DNA of 64,000 nt from contig NW_008705565.1 in assembly GCF_000186865.1 (NCBI RefSeq), positions 2,412,194-2,476,193 on the forward strand, given 5' to 3'. The stretch comes from Aureococcus anophagefferens. Taxonomy: Eukaryota > Sar > Pelagophyceae > Pelagomonadales > Pelagomonadaceae. This document shows, in pieces, positions 48,251 through 56,434 of the stretch (position 1 is the first letter of the stretch; each line of letters opens with the position of its first letter). The position numbers were made by a program, and so were the translations under genes. The notes beneath the pieces were generated by a model. It saw only the letters and a program-made list of their open reading frames with translations, was not told the DNA's origin and searched no databases.

Positions 48251-49888
48251 ATGGCGTCCTTCGCCGAGACCGGCGACCCCGAGGACGCGGCGCGCGCGTC
48301 GCTGGGGTCGGACGAGGGCGCGGGGAACCTCCACGACGACTTCCGCACGGCGCTGGAGAAGAACGCCGACATCCAGCCGAGCAAGATCGGCAAGCTCATC
48401 GCTCACGTGCCGACGCCGAACCTGAAAAAAGCGATCACGAAGAACCTGAAGCGGCCCGAGCGCAAGGACCGGGAGAACATCAAGGGCAAGGTCATCGACG
48501 GGAAGCACGAGCAGTACGTGCTCACGCTGGGCATGATGATGGGCATCCGCCAGACGTTGTTGAGCCAGGCGAACGACATCGACGCGGACACGGCGGCCGC
48601 GGCGCCGCGGCCCGAGGCGCTGGCCGTCGGGGACTTTTTGGAGTGCCGCAAGTACGTCTTCCCGCCCAAGGGCTCGTCGACGACGCCGCCCCACAGCCTC
48701 GCGCACACCTTCAAGTTCAAGGACTACGCGCCCGAGGCCTTCTCGCGGATCCGGGACATCTTCGACGTGCGGAAGACGGACTACATCACGTCCATCTGCG
48801 GCACGCAGTACTTTTTGAACTTCATCTCGAACTCCAAGTCGCAGCAGTACTTCTTCTACAGCCACGACGGCAAGTTCCTGATCAAGACGCAGACCCAGGA
48901 GGAGGTCAAGTTCCTCCGGCGCATGCTGCCGGCCTACTACGCGCACCTGAAGAAGCACCCGGGGTCGCTCATGACGCGCTACCTGGGCATGAGCCGCATC
49001 AAGTTCTACCACCTGCGGCGCAAGGTGCGCTTCGTCGTGATGCACTCGGTGCACCCGACGCCCCTCCACGTGCACCGGACCTACGACCTCAAGGGCTGCA
49101 CGCACGGCCGGCGGACGACGGAGAAGGAGCGGGACCGCGACGTGCGCCTGGGCATCGGCCTGCACCTCAAGGACCTCGACCTGGTCGACGACGACTTCCG
49201 TTTGGCGCTGCGCGCGCGCCAGAAGGACGTGCTCCTGACGCAGCTGGCCTTCGACGTCGCGTTCCTCAAGTCGCAGAGCATCATGGACTACAGCCTGCTC
49301 ATCGGCGTCCACGACCCGGCGCTCGACGACGACGGCGAGCGACGGCCCGAGCCGCCGGCGGACGCCGCCGCGGACGCGGCGCCCGCGCGCGTCGTCGTCG
49401 ACGAGCCGGCGCCCCTGCTGCCCGACTTCTCCTGCGGCCTCGCGGGGCCACCGGCGGGCGACCCGGCGCCGCCGCTACCGGGCGCCGCGTCCTCCTCGAC
49501 GCTCGGCCGCGCCGCGAGCGGCGACGAGAGCGACGACGACCCGGACGAGCACCCGCTGACCCTCGCCGAGACGGCCGAGGCCCACATCCAGCTCAAGCGC
49601 GCGTCGCGCGCGACGCCCGACGACGGCGGCCTCCGCGCGCTCAGCGACCGGCGGGACCTCGGCATCACCGCGACGGACGACGCGCTGCCGGGCGGCGCGC
49701 AGAAGACCTACTTCCTCGGCATCATCGACGTCCTCATCAAATACAACGCGAAGAAGCGCGCCGAGACCTTCGTGAAGACGTTCAAGGCGAAGCGCGAGGC
49801 CATCTCCTCCGTGCCCCCGGACGAGTACGCCGCGCGCTTCCTCCGCTTCTGCGAGGACGTCGTCCTCAAGGACGCCGAAGCGAAGTAG
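48251..49888 (+). CDS. Phosphatidylinositol phosphate kinase 1
   Basis: 545 aa, no intron. PIPK core: VIDGKHEQYVLTLGMMMGIR, FKDYAPEAFSRIRDIF, FFYSHDGKFLIKTQT (ATP-binding Lys), YYAHLKKHPGSLMTRYLGM, YDLKGCTHGR (the DLKG motif), SIMDYSLLIGVHD, and the C-terminal YFLGIIDVLIKYNAKKRAE with ISSVPPDEYAARFLRF, which forms the specificity loop region. An acidic Pro-rich insert (about 49310-49670) separates the MDYSLL and GIID motifs as usual. It makes a phosphatidylinositol bisphosphate at membranes; type I versus II cannot be settled by eye. Closest neighbour relative is PIP kinase 2 at 53244-54941. Confidence 0.92.
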   Translation: MASFAETGDPEDAARASLGSDEGAGNLHDDFRTALEKNADIQPSKIGKLIAHVPTPNLKKAITKNLKRPERKDRENIKGKVIDGKHEQYVLTLGMMMGIRQTLLSQANDIDADTAAAAPRPEALAVGDFLECRKYVFPPKGSSTTPPHSLAHTFKFKDYAPEAFSRIRDIFDVRKTDYITSICGTQYFLNFISNSKSQQYFFYSHDGKFLIKTQTQEEVKFLRRMLPAYYAHLKKHPGSLMTRYLGMSRIKFYHLRRKVRFVVMHSVHPTPLHVHRTYDLKGCTHGRRTTEKERDRDVRLGIGLHLKDLDLVDDDFRLALRARQKDVLLTQLAFDVAFLKSQSIMDYSLLIGVHDPALDDDGERRPEPPADAAADAAPARVVVDEPAPLLPDFSCGLAGPPAGDPAPPLPGAASSSTLGRAASGDESDDDPDEHPLTLAETAEAHIQLKRASRATPDDGGLRALSDRRDLGITATDDALPGGAQKTYFLGIIDVLIKYNAKKRAETFVKTFKAKREAISSVPPDEYAARFLRFCEDVVLKDAEAK

Positions 49889-50096
49889 GCGCGGACCGCG
49901 CCGCGCGGCGGAATTTAGCGCCTCTGTCACATCTGGGTTTTTCGGGATGCACGGCTTCAACTTGTGGTTGTTGACTTTCAAGATGCCGTCGAGCTGGGCG
50001 GGCGAGCGGGGCCCGGGACCAGGCGTGTGCACGCGCGCAGCTCGACGAAAGGGCCGGATTGGCACGCAAACGCAGCGCGCACACGCGCCGCGAGCG

Positions 50097-50552
50097 ATGC
50101 GACGAACGCTGACGCTGTGGCTCTTATCGCTGACGGGCGCGCGAGCGCTGCGGTTTCCTGAGAGACCAGCTCTCCTTGGGCTGCGGCGGACCGCGGCGGC
50201 GGCATCGCTGGCGTCGCTGGCCGCGTCGGGAGCCGTCGCAGCGCCGCCGGCCGGAGCCGCGCCGCCGGCCCCGCCGTCGCTCCTGGTCGCGTCGGGAGCC
50301 GTCGCAGCGCCGCTTGCCGATGCCGCGCCGCCGGCCCCGCCGTCGCTCCTGGTCGCGTCGCTCAAGCGGTCGCCGAGCGCGCAGGACGCGGCGCCGAGCA
50401 ACAACGGCGGCTACTTCGACGAGGTGCACCCCGAGTTCGCCGTGGGCCTCGCGGTGCACTGGCTGCTCTGGGGCTACGCGCCGCGGCCCGTCGCGCTCTT
50501 CTACGACTTCGCCGGCGTCGCGCTCCTCGCGGCGGAGGGGCTCCGCGCCTAG
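50097..50552 (+). CDS. Small plastid-like protein with a 66-bp tandem repeat
   Basis: 151 aa starting MRRTLTLWLLSLTGARALRF, a signal peptide with ALRFPERP at the expected transit border, suggesting complex-plastid targeting. The middle has a 66-bp unit repeated twice (ASGAVAAPPAGAAPPAPPSL then ASGAVAAPLADAAPPAPPSL). The C-terminal third (GYFDEVHPEFAVGLAVHWLL, WGYAPRPVALFYDFAGVALL) is hydrophobic and may be a membrane segment. No family recognised. Stop is 1 nt from the convergent stop at 50554. The 208 nt upstream show no gene. Confidence 0.6.
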   Translation: MRRTLTLWLLSLTGARALRFPERPALLGLRRTAAAASLASLAASGAVAAPPAGAAPPAPPSLLVASGAVAAPLADAAPPAPPSLLVASLKRSPSAQDAAPSNNGGYFDEVHPEFAVGLAVHWLLWGYAPRPVALFYDFAGVALLAAEGLRA

Positions 50553-50553
50553 G

Positions 50554-50937
50554 TTAGGCCTCCTCCTCCTCCTCGGAGTCGGTGTAGTCGTCGCAGGCCG
50601 GGAGGTCCTCGAAGGCCGTCGTGTCGACCTGGGCCTCGAAGCACGCGCCGTCGAAGAAGACGTCCTCGAAGGCGCGCCACGACTCCGGGCCGGCCGCGAG
50701 CTCGGCGTCCGTGAGGAGCGCGGCCTCGAGCTCCGCGACGATGCGCGCCTTGTCGAGGTGGACGCCGATGAAGACGGCCTCCGTCGCGCGGTCGCCGAAG
50801 GGCGCGCGCCACGCGCCGCGGGCCTCGAGCGCCGCCCGGTGCGCGCGGTCGGCCTCGTCCCACTCGGCCTCGGGCACGGCCGCGAGGTACGGCGGGTGCA
50901 GGGGCTCGAGGGAGAGCAGCTTGCAGGGGTATGACAA
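50554..50937 (-). CDS. Stand-alone CobW C-terminal-domain-like protein
   Basis: 127 aa starting MSYPCKLLSLEPLHPPYLAA. The core FGDRATEAVFIGVHLDKARI followed by LEAALLTDAELAAGPESW resembles the CobW_C domain that normally follows a COG0523 GTPase domain in metal chaperones and Zn-responsive proteins. Here no GTPase P-loop or GCxC motif precedes it: the ~100 nt upstream is lower-GC sequence ending near the transporter gene. The tail is acidic (DYTDSEEEEEA). Either an upstream exon is missing or it is a free-standing domain. Assignment from remembered family pattern. Confidence 0.55.
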   Translation of the reverse strand: MSYPCKLLSLEPLHPPYLAAVPEAEWDEADRAHRAALEARGAWRAPFGDRATEAVFIGVHLDKARIVAELEAALLTDAELAAGPESWRAFEDVFFDGACFEAQVDTTAFEDLPACDDYTDSEEEEEA

Positions 50938-51035
50938 GAAGTTTTGCGAGCTTCACGTTGCACTCAACGAGCACGAGCGTGGTGCTGCTGCTTGCAATGC
51001 AAGTCCCGTCCAAAAACAAAAAACAAAAAACATGC

Positions 51036-52229
51036 CTAGGTAAACCCGCTCATCGCGGGCGACGCGCGGTCCGTCTCCGCGTCCGAGAGGCCGCCCGCGC
51101 GCGCGGACTCGGGCCGGTAGAGGCTCGCCGCGTCGTCGTCCGAGAGCCCGCCGATTTCGGAGTAGTCCGGCGTCGCGAGGAGCTGGCGCGGCGTGCAGGG
51201 GACGATGGCCGTCCAGGGCGAGTCGTCGTCGCCGCCGCCGTCGCGCGCGCGCGGCGTGTCGAGGAGCCCCGCGTCGAGCGAGCCGCGCGGCTTCGCCGGC
51301 GCGGCCGCGGCCGCGACGAGGCACACGCCCGCGACGATGACCGCCGCGCCGCCGCCCGTCCACGCCGCGCCGGCGCCGAGGTCGCCGCGGAGCGCGTCCG
51401 CCGCGAAGCCCAGGGGCACCGTCAGGTTCAGCGCGACCGTCGCGAACGTCGGCGACGTGAGCACGACGGCTTTGGCCCAGAGCAGGTCCGCGACCACGTT
51501 GTCCAGCAGGCCCTTGGCGACCACCCAGCCGACGAGCACCGGCCGCGCGACGAACGGCGCGGCGCACGCGGCGCCGTCCCGGAGCGCGCAGTACGCGCCG
51601 AGCGGCGCCGCGAAGAGCAGGCCGTTCCACAAACCCATGAACCCCAACAAATCCCGCGCGTCGCCGCCCCCGGCGACGCGCGCGACGAGCGTCGTGTAGG
51701 CGCCGCAGAGCGCCGCGGACGCGACGGCGCACGCGTCGCCCGCGAGCGACCGCGCGCCGCCGCCGCCGCCGTCGCCGGCGGACACGAGGCCCGCGCCCGC
51801 GACGCAGCAGGCCACGCCGCAGGCCTTGGGCCAACTCGCGTCCTCGACGCCCGCGAGCGCCGCGCAGAGGAGCGCGAACGCGCCCGCCGTCGACGACAGC
51901 GCGGTGCTCGAGCTCACGGACGTCCGCGCGAGCGACGCGTTGTAGAGGAGCTGCGCGCCGACCCATAAGGGCGCGAGCGCGAGGCCGCCGCGCGCCGGCG
52001 ACATCGTCGTGTCCCGCCGCGCGCGCGGCGCCGCGTCGCCGCGCCGCCGCGCGAGGCGCGGGACGAGGTAGACGACGAAGAGGGCGTTGCAGGCGTAGGT
52101 GAGCACCATCGGCGACACGCGCTCGTGCTCGACGCGCTGCACGAGCACGGACGAGAAGGTCCAGATGACGCAGACGGCCAGGATCATCGCCAGGCCCGCG
52201 ACGAAGGGGCGGTCGACGAGGGCCATCAT
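51036..52229 (-). CDS. Drug/metabolite-type transporter (SLC35F/EamA-like)
   Basis: 397 aa starting MMALVDRPFVAGLAMILAVC. About ten hydrophobic segments, first AVCVIWTFSSVLVQRV, then LTYACNALFVVYLVP, LWVGAQLLYNASLARTSVSS with STALSSTAGAFALLCAAL, a feature of SLC35F5-like proteins, and a second half with FMGLWNGLLFAAPLGAY and LLWAKAVVLTSPTFATVALN. The DMT superfamily moves nucleotide sugars, thiamine and other solutes. The C-terminus is cytosolic and acidic. The 5' leader carries two tandem short uORFs (52240-52313). Confidence 0.85.
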   Translation of the reverse strand: MMALVDRPFVAGLAMILAVCVIWTFSSVLVQRVEHERVSPMVLTYACNALFVVYLVPRLARRRGDAAPRARRDTTMSPARGGLALAPLWVGAQLLYNASLARTSVSSSTALSSTAGAFALLCAALAGVEDASWPKACGVACCVAGAGLVSAGDGGGGGARSLAGDACAVASAALCGAYTTLVARVAGGGDARDLLGFMGLWNGLLFAAPLGAYCALRDGAACAAPFVARPVLVGWVVAKGLLDNVVADLLWAKAVVLTSPTFATVALNLTVPLGFAADALRGDLGAGAAWTGGGAAVIVAGVCLVAAAAAPAKPRGSLDAGLLDTPRARDGGGDDDSPWTAIVPCTPRQLLATPDYSEIGGLSDDDAASLYRPESARAGGLSDAETDRASPAMSGFT

Positions 52230-52239
52230 CTTGTGGTAA

Positions 52240-52313
52240 TTACGGCGCAGGGTAGGTGTGGGGCGACGAGGAGGGGACCATCATCTTGGGGGCGACGAGG
52301 AGGGGACCATCAT
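52240..52313 (-). promoter_or_regulatory. Two tandem upstream ORFs in the transporter leader
   Basis: A 29-bp unit (core GACGAGGAGGGGACCATCAT) occurs twice at 52262-52320, and a third, diverged copy overlaps the transporter start. On the minus strand each copy opens an ORF from a double ATG: MMVPSSSPPR (52313-52281) and MMVPSSSPHTYPAP (52284-52240). The second stop lies 10 nt before the main ATG at 52229, itself also a double ATG (MMALV). Such uORFs usually lower translation; whether the mRNA starts upstream of them is unknown. Confidence 0.5.
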
Positions 52314-52362
52314 CTTGTGGCAAATAATTTTTTTTGCTTGACATCGGCAACGCGGCTTCATC

Positions 52363-53214
52363 GTGGGGACGATGGGGCCCCCATCGAGCTTCGCGTCGTT
52401 CCAGAGGCAGAGCACGTGCGTCGCCTTCTGCTTCCTGACGCGCGAGCTGCCGCTCCAGAGCGAGCTCTGGTACGAGTTCTTCCTGGAAGCGGCGCACAAG
52501 GGGCTGCCCTTCGTCGTCTGCGTCCACAACAAGGAGCCCGTGCGCGCCGACTGCAGCCCCGCGCACCGGGCGCGCCACTGGTTCCGGGAGCGCTGCGTGC
52601 GGCGGCCCGTGGAGACCTGGTGGGGCAACATCTCGCTCGTGCGCGCGACGCTCTGCCTCTTCCGCGAGGCGATCGCGCGCGAGCCGCGGACGACGCACCT
52701 CTGCCTGTTGAGCGAGGCCTGCGTGCCCCTCGCGGGCTTCGAGGCGATTTCGGGCGCCGTCGGCGCGCGGGACCGCACGACCTTCGACGTGCGGCCGCCG
52801 AACGAGAGCTACGACCGCTGGGGCCACCTGGCGGACAAGACGCTGATCCGGCCGCAGAACCGGTGCAAGCAGAGCCAGTGGTTCGTCGCCCACCGGCGCG
52901 ACGCGGACTGGTTTCTGGCCAACGACGCCACGGACCGCTGGGGCGAGCCGCCCTTCGCGCCCGACGAGCACTACTTCATCTCCCTGCTCAAGGAGCGCGG
53001 CGTCGACTTCGCGGACGCGAAGACGACGTTCAACGACTGGGCCTGGCGGCCGCGGTTCCCCCACAGCGGGCCCGGCCCCGTCGCGCGCCAGGCGCGGCCC
53101 CACGTCTTCGACCGGGTCGACGCGGCGACGGTCGCCGCGCTCCGCGCGGAGGGGTTCCTCTTCCTCCGCAAGGTGCGGGCGGACACGGTCGTCGAGCTCG
53201 ACCTCCCCGGCTAG
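52363..53214 (+). CDS. GT14 / core-2-like glycosyltransferase domain protein
   Basis: About 283 aa; an ATG at 52372 is an alternative start. Features: VAFCFLTRELPLQSELWYEF at the N-terminal strand, LPFVVCVHNKEP, WWGNISLVRATLCLFREAI, THLCLLSEACVPLAGF (the conserved LSE-C-P-L), SQWFVAHRRDADWF and PDEHYFISLL. This is the core-2/I-branching GlcNAc-transferase (GT14, DUF266) layout, Golgi enzymes that branch glycans. No clear signal anchor is seen, so an upstream exon may exist. Convergent with PIP kinase 2 (29 nt). Confidence 0.8.
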   Translation: MGTMGPPSSFASFQRQSTCVAFCFLTRELPLQSELWYEFFLEAAHKGLPFVVCVHNKEPVRADCSPAHRARHWFRERCVRRPVETWWGNISLVRATLCLFREAIAREPRTTHLCLLSEACVPLAGFEAISGAVGARDRTTFDVRPPNESYDRWGHLADKTLIRPQNRCKQSQWFVAHRRDADWFLANDATDRWGEPPFAPDEHYFISLLKERGVDFADAKTTFNDWAWRPRFPHSGPGPVARQARPHVFDRVDAATVAALRAEGFLFLRKVRADTVVELDLPG

Positions 53215-53243
53215 GCGGTCGCCGCTTAGACGACGAGCGCGCG

Positions 53244-54941
53244 TCAGAAGATGTGGGTGATGAACTTGAGGAAGCGGTCGCGGTACGCGTCGGGCGACAC
53301 GCAGGAGCACTCCCTGTACTTCCCGAGGCCCTTGGTGACGATGTTGATGTCGGTCTCGATGTGCTTGCGGATCGTGTACTTCTGCAGGATGTCGATGATG
53401 CCGAGGTAGTAGAGCTCCCGCGAGCCGTCCTCCGCCAGACCCTCGATCGCGACGTCGAACGGCGCGGGCGGCCGGTCGTCGTGGCCCGCCTTCGACGGCG
53501 TCGCCGCGGGCCGGCCCGCGTCGTCCTCGTCGTCGTCGAGGCCGCCGGCGGCCACCCCGCCGTCGCCCGGCGGCGCGCCGCGGAACGAGCGCCGCGCGGA
53601 TTCCGCCGCGACGGAGAGCGACGACGGCAGCCGGGAGAAGTGGCGCGAGTTGAACTCGGAGAGCGCCTGCGTCGACTGGCCCGCCGAGAGCGACGGCCGC
53701 GGGCTCGAGTCGTGGGGCGGCTGGGGCGCCGCGTCGCCCGCGGGCGAGAGCGCGCCCGCGGCGCCGTTTTTGGGCGTAAAAATGCCCACGAGGAGCGAGT
53801 AGTCCATGACGCCGTGGCGCGCGAGGAAGGCCGCGTCGTGGCGCGCGCTGTCCAGCAGCGCGTCGGCCTTGGCCTTGTCGACCCGCAGCTTCACGCGCCG
53901 GTCGAGCGCGTCGCGGTCCTTGAGCACCTTGTCCTCGGCCTTCGCGGACCGGTTGAAGAGCGACCCCTTCAGATCGAACTGGGTCATGCGGCTCGACGTG
54001 TTCGCGCCGTAGATGGAGCTCATGACCACGAAGTGGACCTTGCGCCGCAGGTGCTTGAGCTTCGTGCAGTGCAGGCCGTAGAAGCGCGTGAGCAGCGACG
54101 CGTTGCCGTTGGGGAAGAACGACGCGGCCGCCGCGGCCGCGTCGTCGTCCGGCCGGACCGCGTGCTTGAGCAGGTGCTTGTAGTAGCCCGGCAGCAGCTT
54201 CAGGAGAAAATCCTTCTCGTCCTGGCGCACGGTCTTGATCATGAAGACGCCGTCGAAGCTGTAGAAGAAGAACTGGCCGCTCCGCGAGTTCGCGATGAAG
54301 TCGATGAAGCTCAGGCCCGAGCACAGACTCTCCAGGTACAACTCCGGCGTCACGCCCATGAGCGCGCGGATCCGCGAGAAGACGCAGGGCGCGTAGTCCT
54401 TCGCCGTGAACGCGTGGCGCATCGCGTGCTCCGGCGTGAGGTCGCTCCCGCCCGGCGGGAACTTGGTCTTGATGGTCTCGGCGCAGGCCGCGTCGAAGGA
54501 GTCGGGCAACGCGCCGTGGGCGTACTCGACGCTGCGCTGGATGCCGAGCTGCATCGTGTAGGACAGCGTGTACTGCTCGTGGCGGCCGTCGATGACCTTG
54601 CCCTTGGGCGGCTTAATCCGCCGCGTGGGCTTCTTGATGTGGCGCCGGAAGAACTTGCCGATGCGCGGCACGCGGTGGGGCCGGTGCTTCTCCGGCAGCT
54701 CGTTGGACTTGGCGATGGCCGTCGCGGCGTCGCCCGTGACGTCGAGCGTGCCGCGCGCCTTCTCGCCGTGGACCCAGGCCGTGCCGCGCGCGTTCCAGCC
54801 GCCGCCGCGCGGCGACTCCTGGCCCTCGGCCTTGCGCTCGTCGCTCGCCTCGCCGTCATCCTTGGCGCCGGGCGCGTCCGTGGACAGGAGCGCGACGTTC
54901 TGCTGCCAGGCCGCGGGCGGCGACGCCGCCGCCGCCGCCAT
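53244..54941 (-). CDS. Phosphatidylinositol phosphate kinase 2
   Basis: 565 aa starting MAAAAASPPAAWQQNVALLS. PIPK core: VIDGRHEQYTLSYTMQLGIQ, FTAKDYAPCVFSRIRALM, FFYSFDGVFMIKTVRQDEKD, FDLKGSLFNRSAK, VMDYSLLVGIF, YYLGIIDILQKYTIRKHIE and VSPDAYRDRFLKFI. Paralogue of PIP kinase 1 only about 3.4 kb away, opposite strand; they share the VIDGxHEQYxL opening but differ after DLKG (S here, C in kinase 1) and in the inserts, so the duplication is old. N-terminal ~60 residues are low complexity. Ends 29 nt from the GT14 stop. Confidence 0.92.
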   Translation of the reverse strand: MAAAAASPPAAWQQNVALLSTDAPGAKDDGEASDERKAEGQESPRGGGWNARGTAWVHGEKARGTLDVTGDAATAIAKSNELPEKHRPHRVPRIGKFFRRHIKKPTRRIKPPKGKVIDGRHEQYTLSYTMQLGIQRSVEYAHGALPDSFDAACAETIKTKFPPGGSDLTPEHAMRHAFTAKDYAPCVFSRIRALMGVTPELYLESLCSGLSFIDFIANSRSGQFFFYSFDGVFMIKTVRQDEKDFLLKLLPGYYKHLLKHAVRPDDDAAAAAASFFPNGNASLLTRFYGLHCTKLKHLRRKVHFVVMSSIYGANTSSRMTQFDLKGSLFNRSAKAEDKVLKDRDALDRRVKLRVDKAKADALLDSARHDAAFLARHGVMDYSLLVGIFTPKNGAAGALSPAGDAAPQPPHDSSPRPSLSAGQSTQALSEFNSRHFSRLPSSLSVAAESARRSFRGAPPGDGGVAAGGLDDDEDDAGRPAATPSKAGHDDRPPAPFDVAIEGLAEDGSRELYYLGIIDILQKYTIRKHIETDINIVTKGLGKYRECSCVSPDAYRDRFLKFITHIF

Positions 54942-55358
54942 GGCCTATAACTGAGCGACCGTCCGGTCGCCCGCGGCGCGGCGAGAAGGGTGCGGCCAGG
55001 CGCGGCCGCGTCACGTCGATCGCGCGACCGCGGGGCGGGGAAACGCCGATCGACGACGACCGCGACGTCGAAAGCGGCGGTCGACGGCTCGACCACTCCG
55101 TCTTTTTTGACAGCGAGGCGAGAGTCGAACTTTACCAGTCGGGCCCGCCGGCGCCGGGGGTGCTCGCGCGCGCGCGCCCGAGGGATGGCTCCGCCAAGCC
55201 GATGGGTCACCTTGCCGTCGTCGCAGCGACCTGCCTCTGCCACGAAGCCTCGCCTCCCGCTATTTTCACCGGACTCGAACGCATCATCCCGCAGCCCGGC
55301 GAAATTGCCACAAGAAACTTTTGCTGCACGAGTGCTGCCTTCTCGGCAGGGCAGCGCA
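54942..55358. other. Spacer upstream of the sulfotransferase
   Basis: GC-rich; a plus-strand frame continuous with the sulfotransferase is open from 54990 but has the Arg/Ala/Ser composition of chance GC-rich frames. Holds the divergent promoters; no RNA gene seen. Confidence 0.4.
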
Positions 55359-56360
55359 ATGCGGCGCGCGCGCGCGCTGGCCATCGCTGCAGCCTGCGTG
55401 CAAGCAATCACAGGCAACAACGACGCGGCACCCGCTCGTCGCGGCCCGCTCGCCGTGCTGCGGCGCGGCGCGTCGCGGCTCAACCTACGACGACCGCAGG
55501 CCGTCGCGCCGCGCGCCGCCATGCGCCGCGCGGCGCCGCGCGCCGCCGCGGAACGCGCGCCGCCCGCGCCGCGCGCCGCCACGCGCCGCGTGGCGCCGCG
55601 CGCCGCCGCGGAACGCGCGCCGCCCGCGCCGCGCGCCGCCGCGCCGCCGCCGCGGAACGCGTCGTGCGCCGCGCCGGCGGCGCTCCGGTTCTCCCACATC
55701 GCGAAGAACGCCGGCACGACGATCGAGGACGTCGCGCGCGCCGCGGGCGCGTGCCTCGGCCGCTTCGCCGGCCACCACGACGCCACCGCGAGCTGTCCGA
55801 CGTGGCACGTGCCCCCGCGGCGCGCGGCACACCACTACTGCGGCAAGGTCGTCTTCTGCGTCGTCCGCGAGCCCGTGTCCCGCTTCCTCTCCGCGTTCCG
55901 CCACAACTTCCACCGCCTGGCGAAGCGCCGGCGGGACGACGCGCCCTGCACGCGCCAGCACCTCGAGGACTTCGTCGTGCGGTCGCTGCGGCGGGGCAAC
56001 GAGACGGCGGGCTTCCGCGCGAAGAACGTCTCGAGGGGCCACCCGCTCGGCTGCCACCTGCTCGCGCAGACCGCGTACCTGCACGGCGGGCTGGGCGGCC
56101 AGGGCGGCGCCTGCGGCTGCGCGCACGCGCTGCGCCTGCCGACGCTCGCGGCGGACCTGCGGCGGCTCGAGGGGCACTTCCGCGTCCGGCTCGGCGACGT
56201 CGACGCGGAGCGGAGGAACGCGAAGGACGGCTGCGGCCTGACCGCGGCGGACCTGAGCCGCGCGTCGCGGCGGCTCGTGGAGGAGGCCTACGCCGAGGAC
56301 GCGGCCATCTACGCGCGCCTCGCGGCGGCCACCTACGACCCCGCGCGGCCCTTCGGGTAA
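55359..56360 (+). CDS. Sulfotransferase family 2-like protein, secretory
   Basis: 333 aa from MRRARALAIAAACVQAITGN, a signal peptide or anchor. A low-complexity stem has a 60-bp unit repeated twice (APRAAMRRAAPRAAAERAPP and a near copy, about 55509-55630). The catalytic domain has the PAPS 5'-phosphosulfate loop IAKNAGTTIED and the 3'-phosphate motif CVVREPVSRFLSAFRHNF, as in carbohydrate sulfotransferases of the Golgi; further conserved-looking sites are LLAQTAYLHGG and several Cys. It would place sulfate on glycans and complements the sulfatase near 10 kb. Substrate unknown. Confidence 0.82.
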   Translation: MRRARALAIAAACVQAITGNNDAAPARRGPLAVLRRGASRLNLRRPQAVAPRAAMRRAAPRAAAERAPPAPRAATRRVAPRAAAERAPPAPRAAAPPPRNASCAAPAALRFSHIAKNAGTTIEDVARAAGACLGRFAGHHDATASCPTWHVPPRRAAHHYCGKVVFCVVREPVSRFLSAFRHNFHRLAKRRRDDAPCTRQHLEDFVVRSLRRGNETAGFRAKNVSRGHPLGCHLLAQTAYLHGGLGGQGGACGCAHALRLPTLAADLRRLEGHFRVRLGDVDAERRNAKDGCGLTAADLSRASRRLVEEAYAEDAAIYARLAAATYDPARPFG

Positions 56361-56434
56361 ACCACACGACGATGCAGTCTTCACGAATCTCTAAAAATCC
56401 GACAATCCAAGCACGGCAGCCCCGACTGGCCGCA

